Below are positions 25,679 to 35,600 of a DNA stretch of 55,738 nucleotides, piece by piece. The first letter of the stretch is position 1, and each line of letters opens with the position of its first letter. A model generated the notes under the pieces. That model did no database searches. It saw nothing but the letters and a program-made list of their open reading frames with translations, and was not told where the DNA came from. The translations under genes and the position numbers were made by a program. The stretch is from Streptacidiphilus anmyonensis (GTDB lineage: Bacteria > Actinomycetota > Actinomycetes > Streptomycetales > Streptomycetaceae), in NCBI RefSeq assembly GCF_000787855.1, contig NZ_BBPQ01000024.1, positions 52,002-107,739 on the forward strand, in the 5' to 3' direction.

Positions 25679-26974
25679 TCAGCCCATGCGCTCGTCGAGG
25701 AGGCGGACGAGCTTGCCGGTGCGCGGGTTGACCGTCAGGTCCGCGGCGCCGACCCACTCCACCGCGAGCGGGTGGATGAGGGCGCTGCGGACGTGGTCGG
25801 CGAACATCGGGCGGATCTCGCCGAGGCGCTCGGTGATGTCCCGGGCCAGCGACTGCCGCTCCTCCTGCTGCCGCTCCTCCTGCTGTTCCCCCTCGCTGTG
25901 GGCGTCCGCGAGCCGCAGGACCAGTTCGTCGCGTTCGTCGCGGTGCCGCAGCACGATCTGGAGGTCGGCGATCCGGCGGCGGGCGTCGGCCGCGGCCACG
26001 ACGGCGCGCAGGTCCTCCAGGTAGACGGTGACGACGCCGACCCGGGCGCCCTCCTCCGACCGGCCGAGCAGGCGGAACCGCCGCTGCGCGAAGTCCGTCC
26101 ACTCCGCCAGGTCGCCGACGGGGTAGCGGATGACCGGCATCAGCCGGCGGGCGAGGTCGGTGGCGACCACGCGCCCCGGACGGCCGGGCTCCTCGATCGG
26201 CTCACCGGTCTCCGGGTCCAGCAACTCGACGATCTTGTCCGTGGTGAAGACCTGGTGGATCCGTGCGTCCGGTTCGCCTGCCACCGGCCCGGCCAGGACG
26301 CCCGCGTCGACGCTGGCGTAGCCGATGGAGCGGACCTGGGCCGCGGGGAAGGCCCGTGCCAGCAGGGCGAGTTGGTCGCCGTAGAAGGCCTCGCCGCTGA
26401 ACAGGACCAGGCGCACGTCCGGCAGTGTGCCAGGCCCGGCGACCACCTCGCGGGCGAGGCGGCACAGCGAGGTGGGCGGGGCGGCGAGCACGGTCGCGGA
26501 GAAGTCGCGCAGCGTGTCGATGGTGTAGTCGAGCGGCGCGGCGCCGCCGATCGGCAGCTGGACCGTCGGGATCGGCGCCTCCTGGAGCAGGTTGAGCGTG
26601 AAGACGAAGCTGGAGTAGAGCTCCCCGGCGTAGAAGAGGTTGGCCACCCGGTCGCCCGGGAGCAGCCCGGCGGCGGGCAGGCCCTCGCCGAAGCGGTGGC
26701 ACATCGCGCGCCACTCCGCGCGGGTGTACCGCGAGACGCGGGGCGCACCGGTGGTGCCGCCGGTCTTGAAGACGATCCCGTCGTCGTGCGGTCCGGTCAG
26801 GACCTGGCTGGTGGTGGCGCCGTGGGCCTGCCAGAACGCGGTGTGGTCGACCAGGGGCAGGGCGGTGAGGTCGGCCGTCCCGGCGGGTAGGCCGGCGTAG
26901 AGGTCACGGTAGAACGGCGAGTGCTCCCGTGCGAAGGCGATCAGGTCCGCTGTGGTCTGGTGGTGATGGTTCAT
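25679..26974 (-). CDS. Phenylacetate-CoA ligase-like adenylate-forming enzyme
   Basis: 431 residues from an ATG at 26974. The P-loop KTGGTTGAPRVS is near residue 70; LVLFSGEAFYGDQ and SIGYASVDAGVLAG are the mid-domain PaaK motifs; RLMPVIRYPVGDLAEW is the motif holding the Asp that binds ribose. The C-terminal domain ends NPRTGKLVRLLDE with the catalytic-type Lys. A QQEER pentapeptide is repeated in a charged loop near 375. PaaK-like enzymes activate carboxylic acids as acyl-AMP and pass them to CoA or a carrier. It is last in the leftward arm of the cluster, whose members are all acyl-activating or reducing proteins, but it is separated from them by 153 bases. Confidence 0.87.
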   Translation of the reverse strand: MNHHHQTTADLIAFAREHSPFYRDLYAGLPAGTADLTALPLVDHTAFWQAHGATTSQVLTGPHDDGIVFKTGGTTGAPRVSRYTRAEWRAMCHRFGEGLPAAGLLPGDRVANLFYAGELYSSFVFTLNLLQEAPIPTVQLPIGGAAPLDYTIDTLRDFSATVLAAPPTSLCRLAREVVAGPGTLPDVRLVLFSGEAFYGDQLALLARAFPAAQVRSIGYASVDAGVLAGPVAGEPDARIHQVFTTDKIVELLDPETGEPIEEPGRPGRVVATDLARRLMPVIRYPVGDLAEWTDFAQRRFRLLGRSEEGARVGVVTVYLEDLRAVVAAADARRRIADLQIVLRHRDERDELVLRLADAHSEGEQQEERQQEERQSLARDITERLGEIRPMFADHVRSALIHPLAVEWVGAADLTVNPRTGKLVRLLDERMG

Positions 26975-27127
26975 CGGTCGGGGTCTTGTCCGTGTCGTCT
27001 CGGGAGGGCGCCAGACGGGGTCTGACGGGGAGGGCCGTGGACGGGGCCGCGGCAGGGCCGCGCGAGGGGGCCGGGGGACCGCGCGCCGGGCCGGACGGCA
27101 GGGAGCCGTCCGACCCGGCGCGGGCGG

Positions 27128-29650
27128 TCAGCGGTTGCGCGTGCGGTGGTCGACCACGGCCGGGAGCTTGCCGCTGGCGGCGGTGCGCTCGAACGCGTCC
27201 GACGGCAGGTGCTCCACGCGCAGCTCCACCAGCCGGTCGCGCAGCACGGCGGCCGCGAGGTCGGGGTAGCCGTCCAGGAACGCCCGCGCCGTCGTCTCCA
27301 CCTGCGGCAGCTCCTCCGGGCCGGCCTCCAGACGCACGGTCAGCGACTCGCTGACGGCGTCCTCGTCCAGCACGATCTGCAGCGCGCCCCGGTGGCCCAG
27401 GGTCTCCTCGGCGACGGCCACGAAACGGCGGACGTTCAGGAAGTGGCTGCCGCTGCGGAAGATGTCCCCGAACCGGCCCAGCAGCTCGAAGCGGGGCGTG
27501 CGGCGGCCGCACGGGCACTCGCCGGGCGTCCAGCGTCCCAGATCGCCGATCTCGTAGCGGTCCAGGCGCTGCCCGCGCCGGGTGTGCGCGGTGAACACCA
27601 GGCGGCCGGTCTCGCCGAGGGCGGCGGGACGGTCCTCGTCCAGGGCGAGGATCTCCAGCGTCTGCAGTCCGCTGAACAGGTGGTGCACCCGGTCCGGCGC
27701 GTCCGGGCACTGGTAGCCCAGCGGTCCCGCGTCGACGCTGCCGTAGGCGGCCGAGCGGATCACCTCGACGCCGAACTCCTCGCGCAGCCAGTCGCGTTGC
27801 GCCTGCGGGAAGTGCTCCCCGCCGAAGAACACCTTGCGCACGCCCCGGTAGGCGCGCAGCTCCGCCTCACCCGCAGCGAAGACGCGCACCAGGTAGTTGG
27901 GCATGCCGAACAGCGTGTTCACCCCGTGCTCGACGATCGAGCGGGCGACCAGCGCGTGGTCCTCCTGGGCGGCCATCGGGTACTGCACCGCCTGCAGCGT
28001 CTCCAGGACGGAGAAGAAGCTGGAGAAGCCGCCGTAGAGCAGACCGCCGAAGAACAGGTTCATCGCGCGGTCGGTGCGCACGTCGAAGCCCGCCGCGAGC
28101 AGCCCCTCGGCGCCCGAGCGCATGTGCTCGTGGTAGTCGTCCCAGGTGAAGGCGGACAGCTTCGGCGCGCCCGAGCTGCCGCCGCTGCGGAAGAACACCT
28201 CCGCCCGGCTCAGGTCGTCCTGGAGCAGCTCGAAGTCGCTCTTGGACACCACCTCGGCCTTCGGCGGCGCGAGTTCCCGGGCCGCGACCAGGTCGTCCAG
28301 GCACGCGTCGCCCAAGAACCGGTCGTCCAGCTGGACGTCGACGCGGCGGCTGTAGCGCTGGAGCGCGTAGACGCCGTCGTGGGGCTCGCCGTCGTAGCTG
28401 TGCAGCATCCTGCCCGGTACGGTGACGCGCTGCGCGCCCGCGGCCAGCACCGCCTGCGCCAGCTCGGCGGTGTCGGTGCGCGAGGCGCCCAGGCCGACGG
28501 TCTGGAGGTAGCGGCGCATCGGGCGCAGCACCTGCGTGATCCGCGTGCGCGGCAGCGGCTTCACCCACACCGTGCGGTGCAGCGGGGAGGCGCGCAGCGC
28601 GCTGCGGGTGTCGGCCAGGACCCGCCAGGTGCCGTCGGACGCCTCGTGCACCCGGGTCAGCCCCAGGTGCTCCTCCAGCCGGGCGACCAGCACGGTGTTG
28701 CTGATCTCGGCGCGCTCCAGCAGCTCCGGCGGGGCCGGGGCCAGGGCGGCGACGGTCTCGCCGAGCACGGCGGCGAAGCGCTCGGCGAACGCGAAGACCT
28801 GCTCGTTGTCGTCGGTGTCGAGGTAGACGACCTGGGGGCTGGAGCAGGCCTGCTGGTCCAGGCGGCAGATGTCCTCGGCGATGCCGCGCAGCGTCTCGGG
28901 GGAGGACCAGGCGTCCTTCGTCAGGTAGCCGAAGGACAGCTTGGGGCCCCAGTCGACCAGACGGCAGCCCGGCGGCACCAGGGCCGCCACCCCGGCGAGG
29001 GCCTCCTCGCCGCCCCAGGCGGCGACCGCGTCGGCCTGCTCGCACATCCGGCGCAGCCAGTCGGTGCGGCTGGAGGGGAAGTTCAGCACGATGGTGCGCG
29101 CGGCGATCAGCCCGCTCGGGTCCAGGTCCGCGAGCTCCGCCAGCAGCGTCCCGGTGAACCGGGAGCCGCCGCTGGTCTTGACGGCGTTGACGTTGCCCGC
29201 GAGCAGGCCCTCGACGACGCTGAGCGCGCCCGCGGCCGGGGCGTTGCCGGGGGCGACGTGGACCAGCAGCCCGACGGGCACCCACGCCTCGAAGATCTCG
29301 CGGCGGAAGTCGAAGCGGGCCAGCCGACCGGGGTCGATCCCGCCGAGCTCCCGCATGAGCTTGGTCTCCAGCGGCTCCCGGCCCAGGGCCTCGGCCAGGT
29401 CGCGCAGGGTGCGGGCGGCCTCGTGGGCGGGCACGCCCGAGGCGTCCAGCTCGGCGGCCAGACGGGTCGAGGAGTCGCTGTCGGGGTCGGTGAGGGCGGT
29501 GGCCAGCTTGTCGCAGGCCGCGAGGACGACCAGCGGGCTCAGCGGCCGCGCGAGCGCGGTGCGCACGTCGTCGCCGAGGGCGTCCAGGCGCTTGTCCGCC
29601 TCGGCGTCGTCCACCCAGGCGCCCTGCCAGTAGTGCTGATCGATCGTCAT
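27128..29650 (-). CDS. Fusion of LuxC-type acyl reductase and PaaK/LuxE-type ligase
   Basis: 840 residues. Residues 1 to about 430 are a LuxC-family acyl-CoA/acyl-enzyme reductase: EAWVPVGLLVHVAPGNAPAA, SGGSRFTGTL, and the active-site Cys in LDQQACSSPQVVYLD near residue 267. Residues about 470-835 are a PaaK-like adenylate-forming domain: FFRSGGSSGAPKLSAF (P-loop), KVFFGGEHFPQAQ, SAAYGSVDAGPLGYQ, YEIGDLGRW and LGRFGDIFRSGSHFLN. LuxC normally takes an acyl group from LuxE as an enzyme thioester and reduces it with NADPH to an aldehyde. Here activation and reduction are on one chain. The ATG at 29650 overlaps the stop of the LuxE-like gene by four bases. Confidence 0.9.
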   Translation of the reverse strand: MTIDQHYWQGAWVDDAEADKRLDALGDDVRTALARPLSPLVVLAACDKLATALTDPDSDSSTRLAAELDASGVPAHEAARTLRDLAEALGREPLETKLMRELGGIDPGRLARFDFRREIFEAWVPVGLLVHVAPGNAPAAGALSVVEGLLAGNVNAVKTSGGSRFTGTLLAELADLDPSGLIAARTIVLNFPSSRTDWLRRMCEQADAVAAWGGEEALAGVAALVPPGCRLVDWGPKLSFGYLTKDAWSSPETLRGIAEDICRLDQQACSSPQVVYLDTDDNEQVFAFAERFAAVLGETVAALAPAPPELLERAEISNTVLVARLEEHLGLTRVHEASDGTWRVLADTRSALRASPLHRTVWVKPLPRTRITQVLRPMRRYLQTVGLGASRTDTAELAQAVLAAGAQRVTVPGRMLHSYDGEPHDGVYALQRYSRRVDVQLDDRFLGDACLDDLVAARELAPPKAEVVSKSDFELLQDDLSRAEVFFRSGGSSGAPKLSAFTWDDYHEHMRSGAEGLLAAGFDVRTDRAMNLFFGGLLYGGFSSFFSVLETLQAVQYPMAAQEDHALVARSIVEHGVNTLFGMPNYLVRVFAAGEAELRAYRGVRKVFFGGEHFPQAQRDWLREEFGVEVIRSAAYGSVDAGPLGYQCPDAPDRVHHLFSGLQTLEILALDEDRPAALGETGRLVFTAHTRRGQRLDRYEIGDLGRWTPGECPCGRRTPRFELLGRFGDIFRSGSHFLNVRRFVAVAEETLGHRGALQIVLDEDAVSESLTVRLEAGPEELPQVETTARAFLDGYPDLAAAVLRDRLVELRVEHLPSDAFERTAASGKLPAVVDHRTRNR

Positions 29651-30819
29651 GAGGTCCCCTTGAGCAGTTCGGCGGCGGCGACGGCGCAGCTGCGGTTGCG
29701 GCTGACCCCGGCCCGGCCGTGCACGGCGAACCAGGGGGTGGGCAGCCCGCAGCCGCACTCCTCGGGGGAGTGCTGCGAGACGAGGTCGCCCATGAGCACC
29801 GACTGGGCCGGCACCGAGGTGATGTAGGGGGAGACGAACTGGGCGTAGCCGCGCTCCCCGTAGGGCAGCGGCTCCAGCGTGCCCACGTCGCGCACCAGCA
29901 TCCGCGACCAGGTGGGCACGTGCAGGCGGTGGTTGGCGCACTCCATGTACAGCACCGAGTGCTCGACGGCGCCGTAGCCGTCGCGGATCCGCTCGTCGGG
30001 GATGCCCAGCTGGTCGTGGATGCGCCGGTAGAGCTCGGGCTTGGCGACCTGCTTGTCCGCGTGCCCCTTCCAGCCGCCGCCGAAGACGACCAGTGAGCGC
30101 GGGTCCAACTGCACCGGCGGCAGGCCGAGATCGCGCATCCGGTCCAGGGTGAAGGACAGGAACGCCGGGAAGCCGAGGATGCGCACCGGCGCGCCCTCCT
30201 CGGCGAAGCGCAGCAGGGCCCGCGCGCAGCCGAAGGGGTCGAACTCGTGGCTGGAGCCGGTGTGCTTCAGCGCGTACTCCACCGACCGCACCGGCGCGAA
30301 GTGGCACAGGTACTCGTCGGTGAACGAGGTGCCGAGGTTGAGGCCGGGCCGGGGCTGGTAGTTGGAGAGCAGGTAGTTGACCGGCTCCTGTTCGCCCAGC
30401 CAGCCGTAGGAGTCGAAGACCCGCGCGACCATCCGCTGCCCGTTGCGCAGCGTCCAGTGGTCGAAGAACATCTGCGACTTCTGCCCCGTCGTCCCCGACG
30501 AGGTGACGTGCAGCGCGACGTCCTGCTCCGGGATGGAGACGACCTCGTGGGCCTTGAAGAAGTTGGCGTGCACGTAGGGCAGCCGGTGCAGCTCGTCGAT
30601 CCCGTCAAGCGGCGCTCCGGCGGTGGGTCCGGACTCCCACAGGCGGGCGAAGAACGGCGACCGGGCCGCGTGCCACGCGTTGGACTCGTTCATGGCCCGG
30701 ACGAACAGCTCGTCCAGCTCGGGGCCGACGGCGTAGGGCTCGGCGATGTCGCAGAGCCGCTGGACGTGCGCGAGCGCGTCCGGGTCCGGGACCGCGACCG
30801 GTTCAAGGTACTGGCTCAA
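29647..30819 (-). CDS. luxE: LuxE-family acyl-protein synthetase
   Basis: 390 residues from a TTG at 30819 that overlaps the upstream stop (TTGA). LuxE marks are YVHANFFKAHEVVSI, the P-loop TSSGTTGQKSQMF, YQPRPGLNLGTSF, the VVFGGGWKGHADKQ block, DGYGAVEHSVLYMEC and DLVSQHSPEECGCGLPTPW. LuxE adenylates a carboxylic acid and transfers it to LuxC. It is coupled to the LuxC-ligase fusion downstream and to the GNAT gene upstream, so one transcript yields a set that turns an acid into an aldehyde. The acid is unknown. A GTG eight codons in is an alternative start. Confidence 0.9.
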   Translation of the reverse strand: MSQYLEPVAVPDPDALAHVQRLCDIAEPYAVGPELDELFVRAMNESNAWHAARSPFFARLWESGPTAGAPLDGIDELHRLPYVHANFFKAHEVVSIPEQDVALHVTSSGTTGQKSQMFFDHWTLRNGQRMVARVFDSYGWLGEQEPVNYLLSNYQPRPGLNLGTSFTDEYLCHFAPVRSVEYALKHTGSSHEFDPFGCARALLRFAEEGAPVRILGFPAFLSFTLDRMRDLGLPPVQLDPRSLVVFGGGWKGHADKQVAKPELYRRIHDQLGIPDERIRDGYGAVEHSVLYMECANHRLHVPTWSRMLVRDVGTLEPLPYGERGYAQFVSPYITSVPAQSVLMGDLVSQHSPEECGCGLPTPWFAVHGRAGVSRNRSCAVAAAELLKGTS

Positions 30820-31970
30820 TGGAATATCCCGTGCGTGTTGAGGTACTGCTGCTTCCACAGCTCGATGTACTGCTCGGTGAAGGGGCGGAAGGCGGCGTCG
30901 ATGGCGAGGCCGCGGAAGTCGAGGGGCTTCATGGTGCGCGCCATGACCACGTAGTCGCGGTAGCCCTCGCCCTCGCGGCGCATGGCGGGGTAGGCGGCGG
31001 CCGGCAGGAAGCCGTTGCCGAGGAGCAGGGTCAGGTCCTCGTAGCGGTCCAGCGGCAGCAGCATCTCGATGTGCAGCGCGCCGTGGTCGGACAGGGTGCT
31101 GATCACGGCGTCGAGGTCGCGGCCGCGCTCCGACAGCCCCGGAGCGGTGGCGACCAGGGCGCAGTAGCCGTCGCCGCGGTTCAGCTGGGCGTAGACCTCG
31201 AAGCCGCCGTCCTGGGCGGTGAGCAGCACGTTCGGGGTGTGGAAGGGGTAGAACCGGTCCCGGGGGTCCGGCACCGCCCCGGCGAAGCGGCGCCGGACGA
31301 ACGCGGGCGCGTCCACGAGCTCGAAGGACGGTGCGGCGTCGGGCTCGCCGAGGTCCGGCGAGGGTCCGGGGGTCCACTCCTCCACCCGGGGCCTTGGCGC
31401 GTCGGGCAGGCCGACGGCGTGGTGGAGCGCGTCGACCAGGCCGCCTAGGCCGGTCGGCACCCGGGGCACCGGCAGGCGCTGTTCGAGCACGCCGGGGCGG
31501 TGACGGGCGAGCAGCACCATCGTCTCGTGGCGGTCGGACTTGCGCAGGTTCGGGAACACCCCCAGTGCCCGGAACCCGCTCTGCAGGCAGATCCGTTGCG
31601 GCGCGGTGGAGTTGGTGCGCGCGGTGGCGTAGACGGAGTCCACCGACTGCTCGCCGAGGATTCGGTCGCTGAGCTCCTGGACCGCCTGCCGGGCGAGTCC
31701 GCCGCCGCGGGCGTCGGGGTGGACGGCCAGTCCCTGGAGCTTGCCGAGTCGTTCCTGCGGGGAGACGGTGCCGAGGATCGAGGCGACCAGGCGTCCGTCC
31801 GCGCCCTGCCGGGCCACCAGCCAGGTGGTCGTGGGGGAGTCGATCTCCCGGGCCATCACCTCCCGGTCGGTGCCGAGAGGCAGGGTGTACGAGCTTCCGT
31901 AGACCGCCCGATAGAGCGTCAGAAGCTCGTCGATGTCGTCCGTGCGGGCAGCACGGAATTGCGCAGCCAA
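30816..31970 (-). CDS. GNAT acetyltransferase with a C-terminal domain of unknown function
   Basis: 384 residues from a TTG at 31970 with GGGGAGGT just upstream. Residues ~1-150 are a GNAT fold (QFRAARTDDIDELLTLYRAV, KLQGLAVHPDARGGGLARQA with the acetyl-CoA loop, and QRICLQSGFRALGVFPNLRK). The second half (FYPFHTPNVLLTAQDGGFEV, IEMLLPLDRYEDLTLLLGNG, EGYRDYVVMARTMKPLDFRG) resembles a decayed second GNAT and ends YIELWKQQYLNTHGIFH. It heads the leftward transcript, overlaps the LuxE-like gene and faces the NRPS gene across the control region. It may acylate an amine or load an acyl group. Confidence 0.8.
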   Translation of the reverse strand: MAAQFRAARTDDIDELLTLYRAVYGSSYTLPLGTDREVMAREIDSPTTTWLVARQGADGRLVASILGTVSPQERLGKLQGLAVHPDARGGGLARQAVQELSDRILGEQSVDSVYATARTNSTAPQRICLQSGFRALGVFPNLRKSDRHETMVLLARHRPGVLEQRLPVPRVPTGLGGLVDALHHAVGLPDAPRPRVEEWTPGPSPDLGEPDAAPSFELVDAPAFVRRRFAGAVPDPRDRFYPFHTPNVLLTAQDGGFEVYAQLNRGDGYCALVATAPGLSERGRDLDAVISTLSDHGALHIEMLLPLDRYEDLTLLLGNGFLPAAAYPAMRREGEGYRDYVVMARTMKPLDFRGLAIDAAFRPFTEQYIELWKQQYLNTHGIFH

Positions 31971-32201
31971 TTTACCTCCCCAAAAGTCCCCCCAGCCGCC
32001 GGGGTTCGCCCGGGGCCGGATTTCTCCCTCGCAGTCGGAACGGTCCCTGGATGAGGTTTCCGCGTGGCGGCCCCTGCGGGAAGCAGGCCGTGCCGCAGCC
32101 CCTGCCGGCGTCTTGGCCAGCGGGGCAGCGGACCGAATGGAGGAGTCGGACGCGCGCTGCGAGCGAACCGACAAGATCCACTCTAACCGGTCGCGAAGGG
32201 T

Positions 32202-32228
32202 GGTAACGACACGTCAAGTGTCGTTACC
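32202..32228. promoter_or_regulatory. 27-bp perfect inverted repeat, probable operator
   Basis: Arms GGTAACGACAC and GTGTCGTTACC are perfect complements around GTCAA. The size and symmetry fit a TetR-type dimer site between the two divergent operons. Confidence 0.65.
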
Positions 32229-32312
32229 GACACGGAAGCCGGGAATGGGACGAGGATCACATCGACGGCGAACAGTCAGGAAGCGGTAGGCGACGACCAG
32301 TCGAATCAGGGA

Positions 32313-32331
32313 TGTATGTCGCACACATACA
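32313..32331. promoter_or_regulatory. 19-bp perfect inverted repeat TGTATGT-CGCAC-ACATACA
   Basis: Perfect 7-bp arms in the same control region, about 85 bases from the larger palindrome and of different sequence. A second regulator may bind here. Confidence 0.55.
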
Positions 32332-32674
32332 GCCGCCACCGGCCGCTCTCCCGTCCGCGCCACGGTCCGCGCCGGGTCCGCGCCACGTGCGAACCGGGTC
32401 CCGCGCGCGGGCGTCGGGCGGGGGCTCCCGGCGTCCGGAATCGGGTGGTCCGGTCTTCAAGTGGTGCCGGGTCATCCGGTTTTCTTGCTTGACGAGAACT
32501 CATCAACTCGGTTCGGATTTCAACATCAGCGACCTCTTGACCGCCCTGATTCCGGGCGGCAGGATGTGCCGGGGTCGGAGCGAGCTTTGTAGCCGCGTAA
32601 TCCCGTGCCTGTACTGCTGAAATACCCGCACAACTGCTGCTTTTGATCGCCTCTGGACGTCAAGGGAGCTTTGC

Positions 32675-35600
32675 GTGAGTTCAGCGCACGACGGTATGTC
32701 AACGGACAAGCAGCAGTCGCTTGCGGGCCTCCTGGCACGCGCCCGGGCCAAAATCACGGAAGGGCCGCGTCCGCGCCAGGACAGGAACAATATTCCGCTC
32801 TCGCATTCGCAGAACACCCTGTGGTTCGTGGACCGGCTGCGGACCGGAATGTCGACCTACAACGTCCCATTCCTGTTCCGGCTCGAAGGCGACCTCGACG
32901 TCGAGGCCCTCACCGACGCTTTCGCGAGCATCGTCATGCGCCACGAGGCGCTGCGCACCTACGTCCTGGTGGAGAACGACGAGTACTTCCAGGGCGTCGT
33001 CGAAAGCGCTGAGGTCTCCGTCCAGCGCACGACCGTGGAATCCGAGCGCGAGGCCGCCCGGCTGATGGCCGAACTCGCCGAGGTCTCACTGCAACTGACG
33101 GAGTTTCCGCTCTGGCGCGCCACTCTGGTCACCGTCCGCGACGATCTCCACTACTTCGGCTTCGTCGTCCACCACATCGTCTTCGACGGCGTCTCCACCT
33201 CGATCTTCTTCGAGGAGCTCGAGCAGGAGTACAACGCCCGGCGCGCCGGCGTCGTGGCCAAGATCGAGCCTCCGACGGTCCAGTTCGCCGACTTCAGCGT
33301 GTGGCAGCGCAAGCGCATGAGCGCGGGCGCGTGGCAGGAGAGCGTGGACTACTGGTCCGAGACGCTCCGCGGCGTCGACGTCATGGACATCCCCGGAGAC
33401 CGCCCCCTCCCGCCGGAGACGACCTACGCGGGATCCGCCCGGGTGAGCACCTGGCCGGGCCTGGCGGCCGAGGTCAACGACCTCGCCTCGTCGCTGTCGA
33501 CCACGCCGATCACCGTCTACGCCACGGCGACGGCCCTGCTCTACCACAGGTACTCGGGGTCCGCGGACGTCATCTTCGGAATGCCGACGGCCAACCGCAC
33601 CGAAGTCGAGTGCGAGCGGACGATCGGATTCTTCATCAACATGCTGCCGTTACGCTGCCGGATAAACCCCGACGAGACATTCCGGGAGTCCCTCGCGGAC
33701 GTGCAGCGCCGATTCCGCGGGGCCCAGGGCCACGGACAGCTGCCGCTCGAGGAAATCATCGCCGGAGCCGGCGTCAAGCGCGAATCCGCACGCTCCACCC
33801 TGTTCCAGTACACGCTCACGATGAACGAGTGGGCCGAACCGCTGCGACTCGACGGGATCACCGCCCTCGAGAACGAGCCCGACGTCACGCACGCGAAATT
33901 CTTCCAGTCGTGGACGGTCACGCAGAAGGGTGCGGATCTGGAGATCCACACCGCCTACAACACTGACATCTTCGACGCGGCGACGATCGATACGATGCAG
34001 CGGGTCCTGGTCGCAATCCTGCGCAGGGCGATCGCGCTGCCGGACGCCACAATCGGGCAGTCGTGGGCCGAGGACGAGGAATCCCGCGCGGCGCAGGCGA
34101 TTCTCGGCAAGGGCCGTGAGCGGCCGACGCCCACCGGCAACGTCTTCACGCATTTCTGCGCCGTCGCGGACCAGCACGCGCACCGCCTCGCGGTCAGCAC
34201 CCCCGCCCAGTCCCTGACCTACGGTCAGCTGCGGCTCCGCGCCGAGGCGCTCCGCGCCCACTTCGCGGCCCAGGGCGTCGGCGCCGGCGACCGGGTGGGC
34301 GTCGCCCTGGAGCCGTCCCCCGACTTCCCCGCGACCGTCCTGGCGCTGATGGCGCTGGGCGCCGTGTACGTCCCGATCGACGCGATGAACCCGCCGGGCC
34401 GCATCGAGTCGATCCTCGGCAGCGCCGCCCTGGAGCGCGTGGTCTGCGACGCGACCACCGCCGGCGTCGCGCCCGCGCTGGAGTCCCGGCTGCCGGCGGA
34501 CCTGCCGCACCCGGACGCGCAGCGGGAGACGGCGCAGGCCCCCGAGGCGGTCCCCGGCAAGGACGCCGTCGCGTACCTGATGCACACCTCGGGCAGCACC
34601 GGGACGCCCAAGGGCGTGCTCGTCAGCCACGACAACATCCTGGGCTTCATCGAGAACGTCCGGACGCTGTTCGACCTCACGCCCGAGGACCGCTTCCTCG
34701 GCTACGCCTCGTGCGGGTTCGACGTGTCGATCTTCGAGATGTTCGGCGCGCTGCTGACCGGCGCGTCGCTGCACCTGGTGCCGTCCGCGACGCGACTCGA
34801 CATGACCGGCGTCCAGCGGTTCCTGGAGGAGCACCGCGTCACGGTGACCGACCTGCCGCCGTCGGTGATGAAGCTGCTCGACCCCGCCCCGCTCGACGAC
34901 CTGCGCATCGTGTTCGTCGGCGGTGAGGCGTTCTCCCACGAGCTCGTGCGGGCCTGGGGCAAGGGCCGTCGCATCTTCAACGGATACGGCGTCACCGAGT
35001 GCACCGTCACCAGCATCGTCGAGGAGCTGACCGAACCGCTGTCGCCCGCCGCCCTGCCCATCGGCGGCCCGATGGACAACCACACCGCCTACGTGCTCGA
35101 CGCGCAGAACGTGCCGGTGCCCCAGGGCGTCATCGGGCAACTGGCCATCGGCGGCGTCGGACTCGCGGCCGGGTACTGGAACCGCGACGAGGACAACCGG
35201 CAGCGGTTCGTCCCCGACACGGTCGGGGACGACCCCTCGGCGCGCCTGTACCTCACCGGCGACCTGGCACGCGTCAACGGCGACGGCCGGCTGGTGTACG
35301 TCGGGCGGGCCGACAAGCAGGTCAAGATCAACGGTGTGCGCATCGAGATCGGCGAGATCGAGAGCGCCGTCCGCGCCGCCCGCGGGATCCGCAACGTCTA
35401 CGTGCAGGTCCAGCAGGACCAGGAGCACAAGAGGGTCGTCGCGTACTGCGCGACCGGCGGCGCGCGCGAGGTCACCGAGGCGGCGCTTCGGGACCACTGC
35501 CGCAGGCATCTGGTGTCCACGATGGTGCCGAGCAGGTTCGTGCTGCTGGACGAGCTCCCGATCAACGGCAGCGGCAAGATCGACGAGCGCGCCCTGCCGG

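Larger units (their letters stand above)
31971..32674. promoter_or_regulatory. Divergent control region of the biosynthetic cluster
   Basis: 704 bases with no credible gene between the leftward LuxE-type operon and the rightward NRPS operon. It contains two strong inverted repeats (listed separately) and a TTGACG at 32489-32494 that could be a -35 box on the plus strand, without a convincing -10. Both arms of the cluster are probably controlled from here. Confidence 0.6.

Noticed and set aside
25648-25679. Whether the Nudix and G1 peptidase genes belong to the biosynthetic cluster
   Set aside because: They are separated from it by a convergent junction at 25648-25679 and a strong terminator, and have no pathway logic.
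27146-29827. An 893-residue plus-strand open frame
   Set aside because: Antisense to the LuxC-ligase fusion and LuxE genes, without any recognisable domain.
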